Origin: Marinobacter salarius
GTDB taxonomy: Bacteria; Pseudomonadota; Gammaproteobacteria; Pseudomonadales; Oleiphilaceae
NCBI GenBank assembly: GCA_000831005.1
Contig: CP007152.1
Location: 3,224,001-3,288,000 of the forward strand
Length of the DNA: 64,000 bases
Reading direction: 5' to 3'
The notes under the pieces were generated by a model, which did no database searches, was not told the DNA's origin, and saw only the letters and a program-made list of their open reading frames with translations. The number at the start of each line of letters is the position of its first letter. Position 1 is the first letter of the stretch. Made by a program: the position numbers and the translations under genes. Shown one piece after another: positions 17,748-27,821 of this stretch.

Positions 17748-18746
17748 TCACAGTTCGACACGCGAACGCCCTCGCCTGACACGCACCATGTCCGCAACGA
17801 TGGCCAGTGCAATTTCAGAAGGGGTTTTACTGCCGAGGTTGAGTCCGATGGGCATGTGGATCCGCTCAACGTCTTCCTTTGACAGGCCACCAGTCCGACG
17901 AAGTCGTTCGGATCGGGCCTGGGAAGTACGAACAGAGCCCATCACACCAATGTAGCTTGCCGAGGTTTTGACAGCAGCCATCATGGCCAGATCATCAATG
18001 CGGGGGTCATGGGTTGCGGCGACTATCGCCGTGGAGGGCGTGCAAGCACCAGGCGAAGCGATATACAGCGACGGCAGTTGGGGCACAAACTCAACACCCG
18101 GCGGCAGGCTCATGCCATTGGTGACTTCCTCCCGTGGGTCACACAGCACCACCTCATAACCAAGGCTTAAGGCGAACTGTGCACAGGCCTCTGATACCGT
18201 TGAATAGCCGGCAAGAATTAGCTTGGCGACGGGGCCAATACGAACCGTCACCGTCTCTTCGGTTTCATTTTGCAACACCCGCGGCCCCGTGGGTTCAGCA
18301 TCGGACAGCCACCACACTGCATCCGTCAATCTGATATGTCGTGCGATTTCATTTTGGCCGGACAGGGCCTGCTGAATCCGCTCAAGGTGATCCCGGGTCT
18401 TTGCGGTGGCAACCATACGTTCCACCAGGACGTCGAGAATGCCCCCGCACGGCAAGCGAATACGGGGGCTCTCCGGGCTGTTGCTGCCCGGGTCGCCATA
18501 ACGAACAATAACAGCAGGTTGTTCGTACTCTCCGGCGGCAACGCGCTCGAGGAAGTCTTCCTCGACGCAACCACCCGAGAGCGAGCCCACATGATGTCCA
18601 TCCGAGGTGGTAACCATCAGTGAGCCCGGCTCCCTGGGCGATGATCCGAAGGTAGACAACACCGTGCACAACCAGATCGTCCGGCCACTCCCCAGCCATT
18701 CGATCGCCTGCTCCACTACCCGAGCATCCAGACTTTGCATGGTCAT
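17748..18746 (-). CDS. XdhC/CoxI family molybdenum-enzyme maturation factor
   Basis: The N-terminal XdhC domain has VLSTFGSSPREPGSLMVT and HHVGSLSGGCVEEDF, the conserved block with the invariant GGCVE cysteine. The C-terminal Rossmann domain includes KLILAGYSTVSEACAQFALS and VVAATHDPRIDDLAMMAA (HDP motif), then SYIGVMGSVRTSQAR. XdhC proteins bind the molybdenum cofactor, help its sulfuration and insert it into xanthine-dehydrogenase-type enzymes. The start overlaps the stop of the large-subunit gene (ATGA), so it is translationally coupled to its client enzyme. Length of 332 is normal and no frameshift is seen. Confidence 0.92.
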   Translation of the reverse strand: MTMQSLDARVVEQAIEWLGSGRTIWLCTVLSTFGSSPREPGSLMVTTSDGHHVGSLSGGCVEEDFLERVAAGEYEQPAVIVRYGDPGSNSPESPRIRLPCGGILDVLVERMVATAKTRDHLERIQQALSGQNEIARHIRLTDAVWWLSDAEPTGPRVLQNETEETVTVRIGPVAKLILAGYSTVSEACAQFALSLGYEVVLCDPREEVTNGMSLPPGVEFVPQLPSLYIASPGACTPSTAIVAATHDPRIDDLAMMAAVKTSASYIGVMGSVRTSQARSERLRRTGGLSKEDVERIHMPIGLNLGSKTPSEIALAIVADMVRVRRGRSRVEL

Positions 18747-21074
18747 GCACTCAACTGATCACCAACAGGAAGACGCCGGATGCGTTTCCCCGTGGCTGCA
18801 TAGATGGCGTTGCACAGTGCCGGCGCGACCGGTGGCAACCCCGGCTCGCCCACACCGCCCATGGCGTCATCGGGATTATCAATCAGGTGCACCCGGACCA
18901 CTTTCGGCGCGTTTGGCATTCGCGGCAACAGATATCTGTCGAAGTTACTTTGTTGAGCGACACCATCCTGGAACGTCACCTCATTTTGAAGGGCAATGCC
19001 GATTCCCATCACGCAGGAACCCTCCATCTGTGACCGGATTCGCTCCGGGTTGCCTGCGGCCCGCAATCAAAGGCAATGTCGGCGCGGTGAATGGTCACTT
19101 GCCCGCCGTCATCCACTTCCACGTCAAAGACGACGGCGGTGTAGGAAACAAAGCTGTGGTGGAAGGCAAGCCCAAGGCCACGCCCCTTTGCTCTTTCCTT
19201 TCCCCAGCCCGCTTCTTCGGTGGCACGCTCAATAACCCGGCGCATACGGCCCACATCGATCGGGTACATCTCAGGATCTTCACCGTAGTTCCAGCCATCG
19301 CCCACCGTGAGATTGTGAACCTCACGCCCTGGCCCCAGCAGGTCCAGTACGTAATCGCGATGGTCCTTGCCGGCGGCTACCGCCATCTCGTGGGCAAAGC
19401 TCTGGATGGCCCACGCATGCGGCAGGTTGTACACCGAGCGGAACCACCCGATGCGGACATGAGCCGGTGCCGGCGGGTTCTCCAAACGGATAGCAGGGAT
19501 GCTGAATGGCATGGTGTTAAACCCCATTCCCAGCTCAAAGCCCGCCTTGTGTTTGGGATCCGGCGCGAACAGCGATGCAATGCTGGGAGACAGAGTACGG
19601 TGGCGCCAACTGGTCGCTTTGCCATTACCGTCGAGCCCCGCTTCCAGGTGATCCACAGAAACCGCATGGAAGTAGGCATGCTGAATGTCGTCCTCACGGG
19701 ACCACTGCAGTTTGATGGGCTGCCCTTCAAAGGCCTTGGCCACTTGAGCGGCCTCAATCACGAAGTCTGGCTTCGATTTACGGCCAAAACCGCCACCCAG
19801 CAGGGTTTGATGAACGGTCACGTTTTCCAGGTCGATCTCCAGAAGCCCGGCGATGCTTCTCGCGTCGCCCTGGGGTTCTGCACTGGCGCCCAGGCCTCGG
19901 CTTTGCCCCCGCTTACGCGAACCACGGCGACGGGGGGCTCCATGGGAGCCTGAGCCATATGGGGCATGTAGTAGGTGGCTGACACCCGCTTATTGGCTTC
20001 TTTCAAAGCGGCCTCAACATCACCGGACTGGCGTATAACCTTGCCCGGCGATTGCGCCGCTTTTTCCAGAGATTCACGGTAAGTATCCGATGTGTAATCG
20101 GAGTTGTTACCGGCCGGAGTATTGTCCCACTCTATCTTCAAAGCTCTGCGGCCTTCCATGGCAGCCCAGGTGTTAGTGGCTACTACTGCAACACCCCCGA
20201 GCGGATTAAATGCCGCAGGCTGGCCCGTGCCATCAATGCGTACAGTTTTCTTAACACCTCTGATCTTCAGGGCCTCACTGTCATCGACACTCTTCACCGT
20301 CGCGCCATAGACCGGTGGCCTGGCCACCACCGCATAGAGGGTGTTTTCCAGATCCACATCGGCGCCAAAAATCGCCTTGCCGGTAACAATGTCTTCACCA
20401 TCGATTGCTTTGGGGTGCATGGATTTTAGCTCGCCATTGATCAGGCCGGATTCCTTGCCAATGAAACGCAGCTCACTATCAGATTTCAGAACCAACCCGT
20501 CCCGGCCAGGAACGTCCAGCTCCCGTGCGGCTTCTGCGAGCTGGCCAAAGCCGAGTTCACGTCCAGTGGCAGGATGAACAACCTTATGAACATCCGCCCT
20601 AACTTCGTCGACCGATACACCCCATTGATTGGCCGCGGCCTGCTCAAGCATCAGCCTGGCAGCAGCGGCCGCACGGCGCATGGGGTCGTACCAGTGACGC
20701 ATGCTGCGGGAACCATCGGTATTCTGGTTGCCAAACTTATCCTGATCGCCGTCTGCCTGTTCCGCGCGAACCCGGTCCCAGTCTGCGCCCAGTTCATCCG
20801 CGGCCACCATAACCAGGCTGGTGCGAATACCCTGCCCCATTTCGGCACGGTTGTTGACGATGGTGACAAGGCCGTTGGCGTCGATATGGATAAACACATT
20901 CGGGTTGTCTACCCAGCCCCCCGGCATGGCCCCGGCCCCGAATTGAGCCTGTTCATTGGCCAGCCCAATATCCCATCGGGCTGCGAGCAGGAGCGCAGAG
21001 GCTCCGGCCAACCCTTTGAGAAGACCGCGGCGGCTGACATTGGCAAGCAGCAGTGTGTTGTCGGAATGGCTCAT
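18743..21074 (-). CDS. Molybdenum hydroxylase large subunit, IorB type, Tat-exported (two frameshifts)
   Basis: The N-terminus carries a twin-arginine signal ([20 protein letters not shown]). Typical sequence follows: [20 protein letters not shown] (a Moco-contact loop), [17 protein letters not shown] and [20 protein letters not shown], then [20 protein letters not shown] with the catalytic glutamate near the C-terminus. Missing bases at 19872-19875 and 19053-19054 split the frame; repair gives about 777 residues. The family is isoquinoline 1-oxidoreductase beta subunit / periplasmic aldehyde oxidase. Start and stop overlap the small subunit and xdhC genes, forming a three-gene operon. No cytochrome c subunit is adjacent. 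Confidence 0.88.
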
Positions 21075-21531
21075 GAGCTCACCTCCTTGTCCGCAGCCCG
21101 CTCAATGGCCGCCAGAATGCGATTGTAGGTGCCACACCGGCAGAGGTTGCCCGCCATGGCATCGATGATTTCCTGGGTTTCCGGTTCCGGTGTTTTCTTC
21201 AGCAGAGCTGTGGCATTCATGATCTGGCCACCCTGGCAGTAGCCACACTGGGCCACACCCAGGTCCAGCCACGCCTGCTGGACTTTGCTGCCAACCGGGT
21301 CGTCGGCCATGGCTCTATCGTCGTAATCTCTCCCTGAGCTGCGGAGACCGGCGTTATGCATGATCGGGTGGCGACCCCGTCGAGATGAACCGTACAAGCA
21401 CCGCATTGGGCGATACCGCACCCGAACTTGGTGCCTTTCATGCCGACAACGTCCCGAATGGCCCAAAGCAATGGCATATTGTCGGGGACGTCCAGCTCAT
21501 GCAGCTGTCCGTTTATGGTCAGGTTAATCAT
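21071..21531 (-). CDS. 2Fe-2S small subunit of the molybdenum hydroxylase, IorA type (one frameshift)
   Basis: The N-terminal ferredoxin domain has [20 protein letters not shown] with three of four plant-type cluster cysteines. The C-terminal helical domain has [19 protein letters not shown] and [13 protein letters not shown] for the second cluster. One base is missing near 21313; repair joins [20 protein letters not shown] and gives about 153 residues. It passes electrons from the Moco site of the adjacent large subunit to an acceptor. It is the first gene of the operon, with 67 bp to the stop of the binding-protein gene upstream. Confidence 0.9.
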
Positions 21532-21598
21532 TGGTCTCTCCCTTCACTGTGTTGTACGCACTGTGTTGCACGATTTACGTTACTGGGGAAGCTTGAGC

Positions 21599-22390
21599 TC
21601 ACTGACCGGAAAAAAAAGACTCGGCATAACCGGTATACTTCTTAAACAGCTCGTCTCTGAAAGCCTGTCCCCTTGAAGCAAGGGCTCGGTCAATGTCATC
21701 GCGCAGACCGGCAAGTTCATTGCGATAACCGGCCACACTGACCGAAGAACCAAGCGCTGGTTCCAGAACGCGAAGCGCCAGATCGTGATCCTTGATCAGA
21801 TTGGCGCTCCAGAAGTTGTCTTCAATGAATGCATCGGCCCGCCCAAATTCGAGCATGCGGAAAGGCACCATTCCCTCGCCATCAGCGGAATAGGTGATCT
21901 CGGTAATATCCTCATGGGTCTCTGCCCAGCGCGTGATATTGTCCGGGTAAACATACCCGCTGATGATCAGCACGCTAAGGTCATCCAGCTTCTCAAGCGT
22001 CACCGGCCCCTCAATGGATAGGCTCTCAGGTACGATCGCAGCCAATGTCCAGTGAGCAAATATCGTTCGCGAGTGCAGAAGCTTGTCCCGCCCCTCTGTT
22101 ATTGGTACGGCGATGTCTGAGGCGCCTGACTGAACCTCTGAAATACAGCGTTTAAACGGCAATTCCTCGTAGGCGGCGATCAGCCCCAGATCATTGAGCG
22201 CGGCATTCATCAATTCCACGGCAATGCCGCGCATCTCTCCCTGATGATCCTTAAAGATGTATGGGTCCCAGGGTTCATAACAGATCTTTATCTTCGACGA
22301 TGGTGCGGCTGCATGGCTTAGGGTTCCATAAAGCACCAGCAACACCGCGATAACCCCGTAATGTATGACAACTGATACTGCACGCTGCAT
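21599..22390 (-). CDS. Periplasmic amino-acid-type solute-binding protein (SBP_bac_3), orphan
   Basis: A signal peptide (residues ~1-28, ending SHA-AA) is followed by IKICYEPWDPYIFKDHQGEM, GIAVELMNAALNDLGL and ISEVQSGASDIAVPITEGR, the pattern of family 3 extracellular solute-binding proteins. The length of 263 is normal. No permease or ATPase gene is beside it, so it may supply a distant transporter or a sensor. It is upstream of the molybdenum hydroxylase operon on the same strand but separated by 67 bp, and co-function is not shown by the sequence. Confidence 0.85.
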   Translation of the reverse strand: MQRAVSVVIHYGVIAVLLVLYGTLSHAAAPSSKIKICYEPWDPYIFKDHQGEMRGIAVELMNAALNDLGLIAAYEELPFKRCISEVQSGASDIAVPITEGRDKLLHSRTIFAHWTLAAIVPESLSIEGPVTLEKLDDLSVLIISGYVYPDNITRWAETHEDITEITYSADGEGMVPFRMLEFGRADAFIEDNFWSANLIKDHDLALRVLEPALGSSVSVAGYRNELAGLRDDIDRALASRGQAFRDELFKKYTGYAESFFSGQ

Positions 22391-22574
22391 GAGAGGCGCC
22401 CCACTGCGCTTTGGGTTCGAGAACGGCGGGCGTCACCGTTTCTATAGTCTGATAAGTATAGACAATTGTGACAGACACCGACCGAAAGGTAACGCTCGCT
22501 ACCACGATGGATGCATGGCACCTGCCGGAAGGGATCTGTAGGAGGGTGTGCGCCGGTGGGTAGAACTGCCGAGG

Positions 22575-23579
22575 CTACGTCGGGCAGGCCCCTATCCGTA
22601 GGTAAGCCGAAACTTCCTCCAGGCCTGGCAAAGAGGTGAAAGCGCCTGCGTGAGTGACCGCATGCGCACCACAGGCACTGGCAAAGGTCAGTATGTCTTC
22701 AAGTTGCTCGGGGTCTTCGCCCAACGCCTTAAGACTGGCAGCGGTTATATCCAGGTCCGACAGCTGATAGAGCAACCCACCAACGAACGCATCGCCGGCG
22801 GCGGTGCTATCAACCATCTGCACGTTTCGTGGCTCGATGGAGCCATAATGAGATGAGGTGAAGTAACGCAATGGCTTTCCGCCGTCTGTAACCAACACCA
22901 AAGAAGCGCCTGCCTTCAAGATTTTCTGCAACACCTCGGTTTCGTTCTGGTGTCTGCACAAGAAGGCCAGTTCTTCTGCGGATAGCTTCACAAGATCCGC
23001 TTGCTCCACACAGGCCCACACCGGAGCATATGGATCTGTGCCTTTGGGCCAGAGGTTATTTCTGAGGTTCATATCAAAACTCACCAGCCATCCCGCTGCT
23101 CTGGCCTTTTCCAGTCCCGCCTGGGTTGCTTCCAGAATGCCCGGTTCAGTCAGCGTGTTGGAGCAGAAATGGAAAATGCCGCGGTCATCGAACCATTCTG
23201 GCTGGAATTCGTGTGGGGCGAATAACAGGTCAGCCGATGGTCCCCGGTAGAACTCGAAACTTCGCTCTCCGGTCTTATCCAGTGACACAAAGGCCAAGGC
23301 AGTTTTCGCTTCACTGGTTTGCAGCAGATAGTCCGTTCGCACATGCATGGCTTCCAGCGATTTAACGAGAAAATCACCGAACATGTCAGCGCCCACTTTG
23401 CCGGCGAAATAACTGTCGCCGCCGAGCTTACCGATCGCAGCGGCTACGTTGGCAGGTGCACCACCTGGAAACTTTGTGAAGCGCTCGTTGACCGAATCAG
23501 AGTTTTCAGCCTGGTCTTCGCTCACCCTGCTTGAGAGCATGTCCACCAGGGCTTCACCGAATGAAATAACCTTGATCAT
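22575..23579 (-). CDS. PfkB-family fructokinase
   Basis: This 334-residue ribokinase-fold enzyme begins VISFGEALVDMLS and has FPGGAPANVAAAIGKLGGDS, the first PfkB signature. The second signature, VDSTAAGDAFVGGLLYQLSD, contains the G-A-G-D catalytic aspartate. It should phosphorylate fructose to fructose 6-phosphate with ATP. The start overlaps the stop of pgi by four bases (ATGA). As the last gene of the polyol operon it takes the fructose made by mannitol 2-dehydrogenase. No frameshift. Confidence 0.9.
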   Translation of the reverse strand: MIKVISFGEALVDMLSSRVSEDQAENSDSVNERFTKFPGGAPANVAAAIGKLGGDSYFAGKVGADMFGDFLVKSLEAMHVRTDYLLQTSEAKTALAFVSLDKTGERSFEFYRGPSADLLFAPHEFQPEWFDDRGIFHFCSNTLTEPGILEATQAGLEKARAAGWLVSFDMNLRNNLWPKGTDPYAPVWACVEQADLVKLSAEELAFLCRHQNETEVLQKILKAGASLVLVTDGGKPLRYFTSSHYGSIEPRNVQMVDSTAAGDAFVGGLLYQLSDLDITAASLKALGEDPEQLEDILTFASACGAHAVTHAGAFTSLPGLEEVSAYLRIGACPT

Positions 23580-25207
23580 CGACTGCTCCCCTCTTCCACC
23601 GCTGGGTCTGAATTGGTTGTACCCGTGTTCAGGTGCTGTTTGACAATCTCCATCAGCCCCTGGGTTGACGGATCATACTTGTCGCTCTGCTGTTCAATAT
23701 CACGGCTGATTTCGTTGGCCAGCCGCTTGCCCAACTGCACGCCCCACTGGTCAAAGGAGTTGATGTTCCAGATAGCACCCTGCACAAAGACCTTGTGTTC
23801 ATACAGAGCAATCAAGGCGCCCAGATTTCGGGGCGTCAATTCGTCCATCAGCAGCACGTTGCTTGGGCGATTGCCCGGGCAACTGGCGTATTGGTCGTTC
23901 TGGGTGTCGCCATTCATAAAGGCGTTGGCCTGAGCCAGCATGTTAGTCAGCAAGGCAAAATGGTGGTCCTTGGTGTCGTCCTCGGGTTTCAGCGTCGCAA
24001 TAAAGTCGATGGGTACGAAGCGTGTGCCCTGATGCAGTAACTGAAAGAACGCATGTTGACCGTTGGAGCCGGTTTGCCCCCACACAATGGGACCGGTGGC
24101 GTGGCTGACCGGGTTGCCATCGATGTCCACTGACTTGCCGTTACTTTCCATATCCAGTTGCTGGAGGAACGCCGGTAATTGGTGCAGCGCCTGATCGTAA
24201 GGAATAATCGCCTGGGTTTCGGCACTCAGGAAATTGATGTTCCAGATGCCGAGAAGAGCCAGCACGACCGGCATATTGACCTCAAAAGGTGCCTCCCTGA
24301 AGTGCTGGTCCATTATGAAAGCGCCCTCAAGCAGCTCGATAAATGCATCGAACCCGATACTCAAGGCAATGGGCAAGCCAATGCTGGACCAGAGCGAATA
24401 GCGGCCACCTACCCAATCCCAGAATTCAAAGATGCTGTCCTCGCGGATGCCAAATTCCGTTGCTGCGTTGATGTTGGTGGACACCGCGACAAAGTGCTGG
24501 CCCATGTCGGCTGTGGTGCTTTGCGTCTGCGCCTGGAACCAGCGCTTGGCACTGTTCGCATTCAACAGGGTTTCCTGGGTCGAGAAGGTCTTGGTCGACA
24601 CAACGAACAAAGTGGTTTCCGGATCCAGCCCTTTCAGCACTTTCTTGAGGTGACGGCCGTCGACGTTGGAAATGAAGTGGACGTTCATTTCCTGATGCTG
24701 GTAATCAAGCAAGGCGCGACACACCATGCTGGGCCCAAGGTCTGAACCGCCGATGCCGATATTTACAACGTCGCGAATGCGCTTGCCGGTATAGCCCAGC
24801 CATTGTCCGTTCCTGACCAGCTCGGTGAAGGCCCGGAGTTTTTCCAGGCTGGCACGAACCTCTGGCATGACGTCGTGGCCATTCACGACAATCGGTGCCT
24901 CACCCAGGTTGCGCAAGGCGGTATGCAGAACCGGACGCTGTTCGGTGACGTTAATGGTTTCCCCAGAGAACATCTGTTCCCGGCGCGACGCCAACGGCGA
25001 CTGTTTGGCCATCTCGAACAGCGCATCCATCACCTGCGGCGATACCTTGTTCTTGGAATAGTCCAGAAACAGCTCGCCTAACCGGAGGCTCATCTTATCG
25101 AAACGGTCCGGATCCGCTTTGAAATAATCCGCGATCCGGTCGTTCCGAGTCTCGTTGGCAAGTTGTTCCAGCATGCTCCAGGACTCGGATTTGCCCAGTG
25201 CATTCAT
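23576..25207 (-). CDS. pgi: Glucose-6-phosphate isomerase
   Basis: This 543-residue enzyme shows the Pgi signatures VVNIGIGGSDLGPSMVCRAL and FVVSTKTFSTQETLLNANS, then FEFWDWVGGRYSLWSSIGLP and GQTGSNGQHAFFQLLHQGTR. INSFDQWGVQLGKRLA at the C-terminus contains the catalytic lysine region. It interconverts fructose 6-phosphate and glucose 6-phosphate. Placement between mannitol dehydrogenase and fructokinase routes polyol carbon toward Entner-Doudoroff or pentose phosphate metabolism. Full length and intact. Confidence 0.97.
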   Translation of the reverse strand: MNALGKSESWSMLEQLANETRNDRIADYFKADPDRFDKMSLRLGELFLDYSKNKVSPQVMDALFEMAKQSPLASRREQMFSGETINVTEQRPVLHTALRNLGEAPIVVNGHDVMPEVRASLEKLRAFTELVRNGQWLGYTGKRIRDVVNIGIGGSDLGPSMVCRALLDYQHQEMNVHFISNVDGRHLKKVLKGLDPETTLFVVSTKTFSTQETLLNANSAKRWFQAQTQSTTADMGQHFVAVSTNINAATEFGIREDSIFEFWDWVGGRYSLWSSIGLPIALSIGFDAFIELLEGAFIMDQHFREAPFEVNMPVVLALLGIWNINFLSAETQAIIPYDQALHQLPAFLQQLDMESNGKSVDIDGNPVSHATGPIVWGQTGSNGQHAFFQLLHQGTRFVPIDFIATLKPEDDTKDHHFALLTNMLAQANAFMNGDTQNDQYASCPGNRPSNVLLMDELTPRNLGALIALYEHKVFVQGAIWNINSFDQWGVQLGKRLANEISRDIEQQSDKYDPSTQGLMEIVKQHLNTGTTNSDPAVEEGSSR

Positions 25208-25233
25208 ATCTGTGCTCCCTAATGTTCGTCAGG

Positions 25234-26699
25234 TCAGCTCTCGCTGAGGGCTGCAAAAACCCCTTTTGTTTCCAGCTTGTCGAGTGCCCTATCGAAGGCC
25301 TCTTCAAAGTCGCTGGAGCTGGCGAGGGTGGTCCCGAAAAGGTCTGCCATCCCCAGAAACTCCGGGGTAAGGTTGGCTCTGTCTTCAACGGCCGCCTGCA
25401 GCCGGGGGGCCATGGGATCATTGATTTCGTGCGGTTGTCCCTTCTCATCTTTGCCACGGAGGTAGAGCGCCCAGCTGGCAATGATCATGGCAACACGAGA
25501 CAGCGGTCGTCCTTCGTTCACCAGTGTCTGCACCGTCGGCACCAGGAACTTCGGTATCTTGCTGGAGCCGTCCATACACAGCCGGGCCAACTCGTCGCCC
25601 ATTTGAGGGTTGGAGAAGCGTTCGACCAGGGTCTGCTTGTACGCGGGCACATCGATACCTGAAATTTCTCCCAGTATCGGTGTCACGTCTTCATCCATGA
25701 AGCTGCGAATAAAACGGCTGAACCGATCATCCGCCATGACCTCGTGGGTATATCGATAACCGGAAAGATACCCGAGGTAGGCCATAGCGGAATGGCTGGC
25801 ATTCAACAGGCGGATTTTCATGCGCTCGTAAGGGGCGACGTCGTCCGTGAACTGAACACCCACCGCTTCCCATTCCGGTCGACCGTTACAGAAATCATCC
25901 TCCAGCACCCACTGGTAAAAAGGCTCGCAGATCACTGGCCAGCCATCTTCCAGGTCGTAGTTATCTTTCAGCCACTGGCGATGTTTGTCATGGGTTCCCG
26001 GTGTAATGCGGTCAACCATGCTGCTAGGAAAACTCACCTTTTCGCCGATCCAGCCTGCAAGATCGGCATCCCTCAGGCGGGCAAAGCTCAACAGGGCACC
26101 GCGGGCCACCTGGCCGTTCTCTGGCAGGTTGTCACACGACAGGACGGTGAATGGCGGCAGATTACGCTCGCGTCGGCGGCATAGGGCCTCAGTCAGATAG
26201 CCAAAGACCGTGCGCGGTTGCTGCGGGTTTTCCAGGTCGTGAAGAACGTCCGGGTGGTTTTCATTGAACCTCCCGGTGTTGTCGTCCACGTTGTAGCCAC
26301 CCTCGGTAATCGTCAGCGAGACGATCCTTACTTCGGAGCTCGCCATTTTCTCGATGACAGCGTCCTGCTCCTCAGGCGCGAACATGAAACCAGTGATGGA
26401 GCCGATGACACTGAGGGTATTGGTGCGGTCGGCGCCGAGCTCGATCAGGGTGTACAGGTGGTCCTGCGCGGACAACACCTGCTGCATGGCCCGATCACCT
26501 TCACGCAGCCCAACACCACAAATCGACCAGTCCGGGCTGCCACCTGCCTGCAACAGCTGGTGGGTATAGACCGCTTCATGGGCACGGTGGAATCCGCCCA
26601 CGCCAATATGAACGATGCCTTGTCTGAGGTTACTCCGTTCGTAAGCTGCACGGACACCTCTGGACTCAGTTGGTCCAATGCTGAGTTATTCAGTTTCAT
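25234..26699 (-). CDS. mtlK: Mannitol 2-dehydrogenase (polyol long-chain dehydrogenase; one frameshift)
   Basis: The start is the ATG at 26699 (MKLNNSALDQLSPEVSVQL). One base is missing near 26610, directly before HIGVGGFHRAHEAVYTHQLL, the family NAD-binding motif. The rest includes SLTITEGGYNVDDNTGRF, VLSCDNLPENGQVARGALLS and FPSSMVDRITPGT. MKIRLLNASHSAMAYLGYLS holds the catalytic lysine of polyol-specific long-chain dehydrogenases. Repaired length is about 488, like Pseudomonas mannitol 2-dehydrogenase. It oxidises mannitol (or arabitol/sorbitol) to the ketose with NAD+. It lies 6 bp downstream of the transporter ATPase gene in one operon. Confidence 0.9.
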
Positions 26700-26705
26700 A
26701 AGATG

Positions 26706-27809
26706 TCACGCTGCCAATCGGCTGGGTTTCTGAACGGCATTGCCTTGCTCGTCGAACAAGTGGCACTCATCCACATGCAGGCGTAAACCGATGCGATCAC
26801 CGTAGTTGCAGGCAAAGTTGCCGGGCATGCGGACAGTCAGCGTTTCCTGGCCATCGGTCTTTACATAGCAATAGGTATCGCTACCCAGGCTTTCGGCGAT
26901 GTCCATGTGGCCGGTCAGTGAGCTCTCGCTGGGCTCAACCACATCGATGTTTTCCGGCCGAACGCCAACGGTGACAGCACTGCCCTGACTCAGGTGTTCG
27001 CTGGCTGCGGGCAACGTCACTGTAGTACCGGAAGTCAGTTCAACCGTGACGCTTGCGGCATCAAGTGCGGTTACTTTGCCCGGCAGGAAGCTCATCTTGG
27101 GCATCCCAAGGAAACCTGCGACAAATCGGTTGGCCGGGTTACGGTAAAGGTCGAGGGGCGTTCCTACCTGCTCAATCCGGCCCTGATTCAACACAACGAC
27201 TTTATCCGCCAGAGTCATAGCCTCGACCTGGTCGTGGGTAACATAAATCATGGTCGCGTTAAGGTCGTGGTGAAGTCTGGCCAGCTCGAGTCTCATCTGT
27301 ACCCGCAGCGCAGCGTCCAGGTTCGAGAGCGGCTCATCGAACAGGAATACTTTGGGCTGGCGTACAATTGCACGACCAATGGCCACCCGCTGGCGCTGGC
27401 CACCGGACAGCTCTTTGGGTTTGCGTTCCAGCAACGGGTCCAGCTCCAGAATTCGGGCCGCTTCGGCTACCTTGTTATGGATAACCTCTTTATTCTCCTT
27501 AGCGAGTTCCAGTGCAAACGACATGTTTTTGCGTACGGACATATGGGGGTACAGGGCGTAGCTCTGGAACACCATTGCCAGATCCCGTTTGGCCGGGGCC
27601 AAATCGGTGATCTCTTTCGTATCCAGCAGGATGTGGCCACCGGTCACCTCTTCCAGGCCCGCGATGGAGCGTAGCAGGGTCGACTTGCCACACCCTGATG
27701 GCCCGACAAACACCACAAACTCATTGTCTTTGATCTCAAGATTGATGCCTTTGAGAATTTCTGTCTCCCCGAAGGATTTCTTGAGGTTCTTTATTGTTAA
27801 GTTAGCCAT
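26706..27809 (-). CDS. ABC transporter ATPase for polyols (MalK/SmoK type)
   Basis: This 367-residue protein has the Walker A motif GPSGCGKSTLLRSIAG, Q-loop FQSYALYPHMSV, signature LSGGQRQRVAIGRAIV, Walker B VFLFDEPLSNLDA and the switch histidine in IYVTHDQVEAMTLADKV. A C-terminal TOBE domain (VTVGVRPENIDVV) follows, as in CUT1 sugar transporters. It energises the two permeases encoded upstream. Intact. The gene order binding protein, permease, permease, ATPase, dehydrogenase matches the sorbitol/mannitol (smo/mtl) transporter operons of Pseudomonas and Rhodobacter. Confidence 0.94.
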   Translation of the reverse strand: MANLTIKNLKKSFGETEILKGINLEIKDNEFVVFVGPSGCGKSTLLRSIAGLEEVTGGHILLDTKEITDLAPAKRDLAMVFQSYALYPHMSVRKNMSFALELAKENKEVIHNKVAEAARILELDPLLERKPKELSGGQRQRVAIGRAIVRQPKVFLFDEPLSNLDAALRVQMRLELARLHHDLNATMIYVTHDQVEAMTLADKVVVLNQGRIEQVGTPLDLYRNPANRFVAGFLGMPKMSFLPGKVTALDAASVTVELTSGTTVTLPAASEHLSQGSAVTVGVRPENIDVVEPSESSLTGHMDIAESLGSDTYCYVKTDGQETLTVRMPGNFACNYGDRIGLRLHVDECHLFDEQGNAVQKPSRLAA

Positions 27810-27821
27810 GGGAAATCTCCG

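Noticed and set aside
18607..19953. 448-codon plus-strand frame
   Set aside because: It lies antisense to the IorB and XdhC genes, has no recognisable domain and reflects their GC-rich codon bias.
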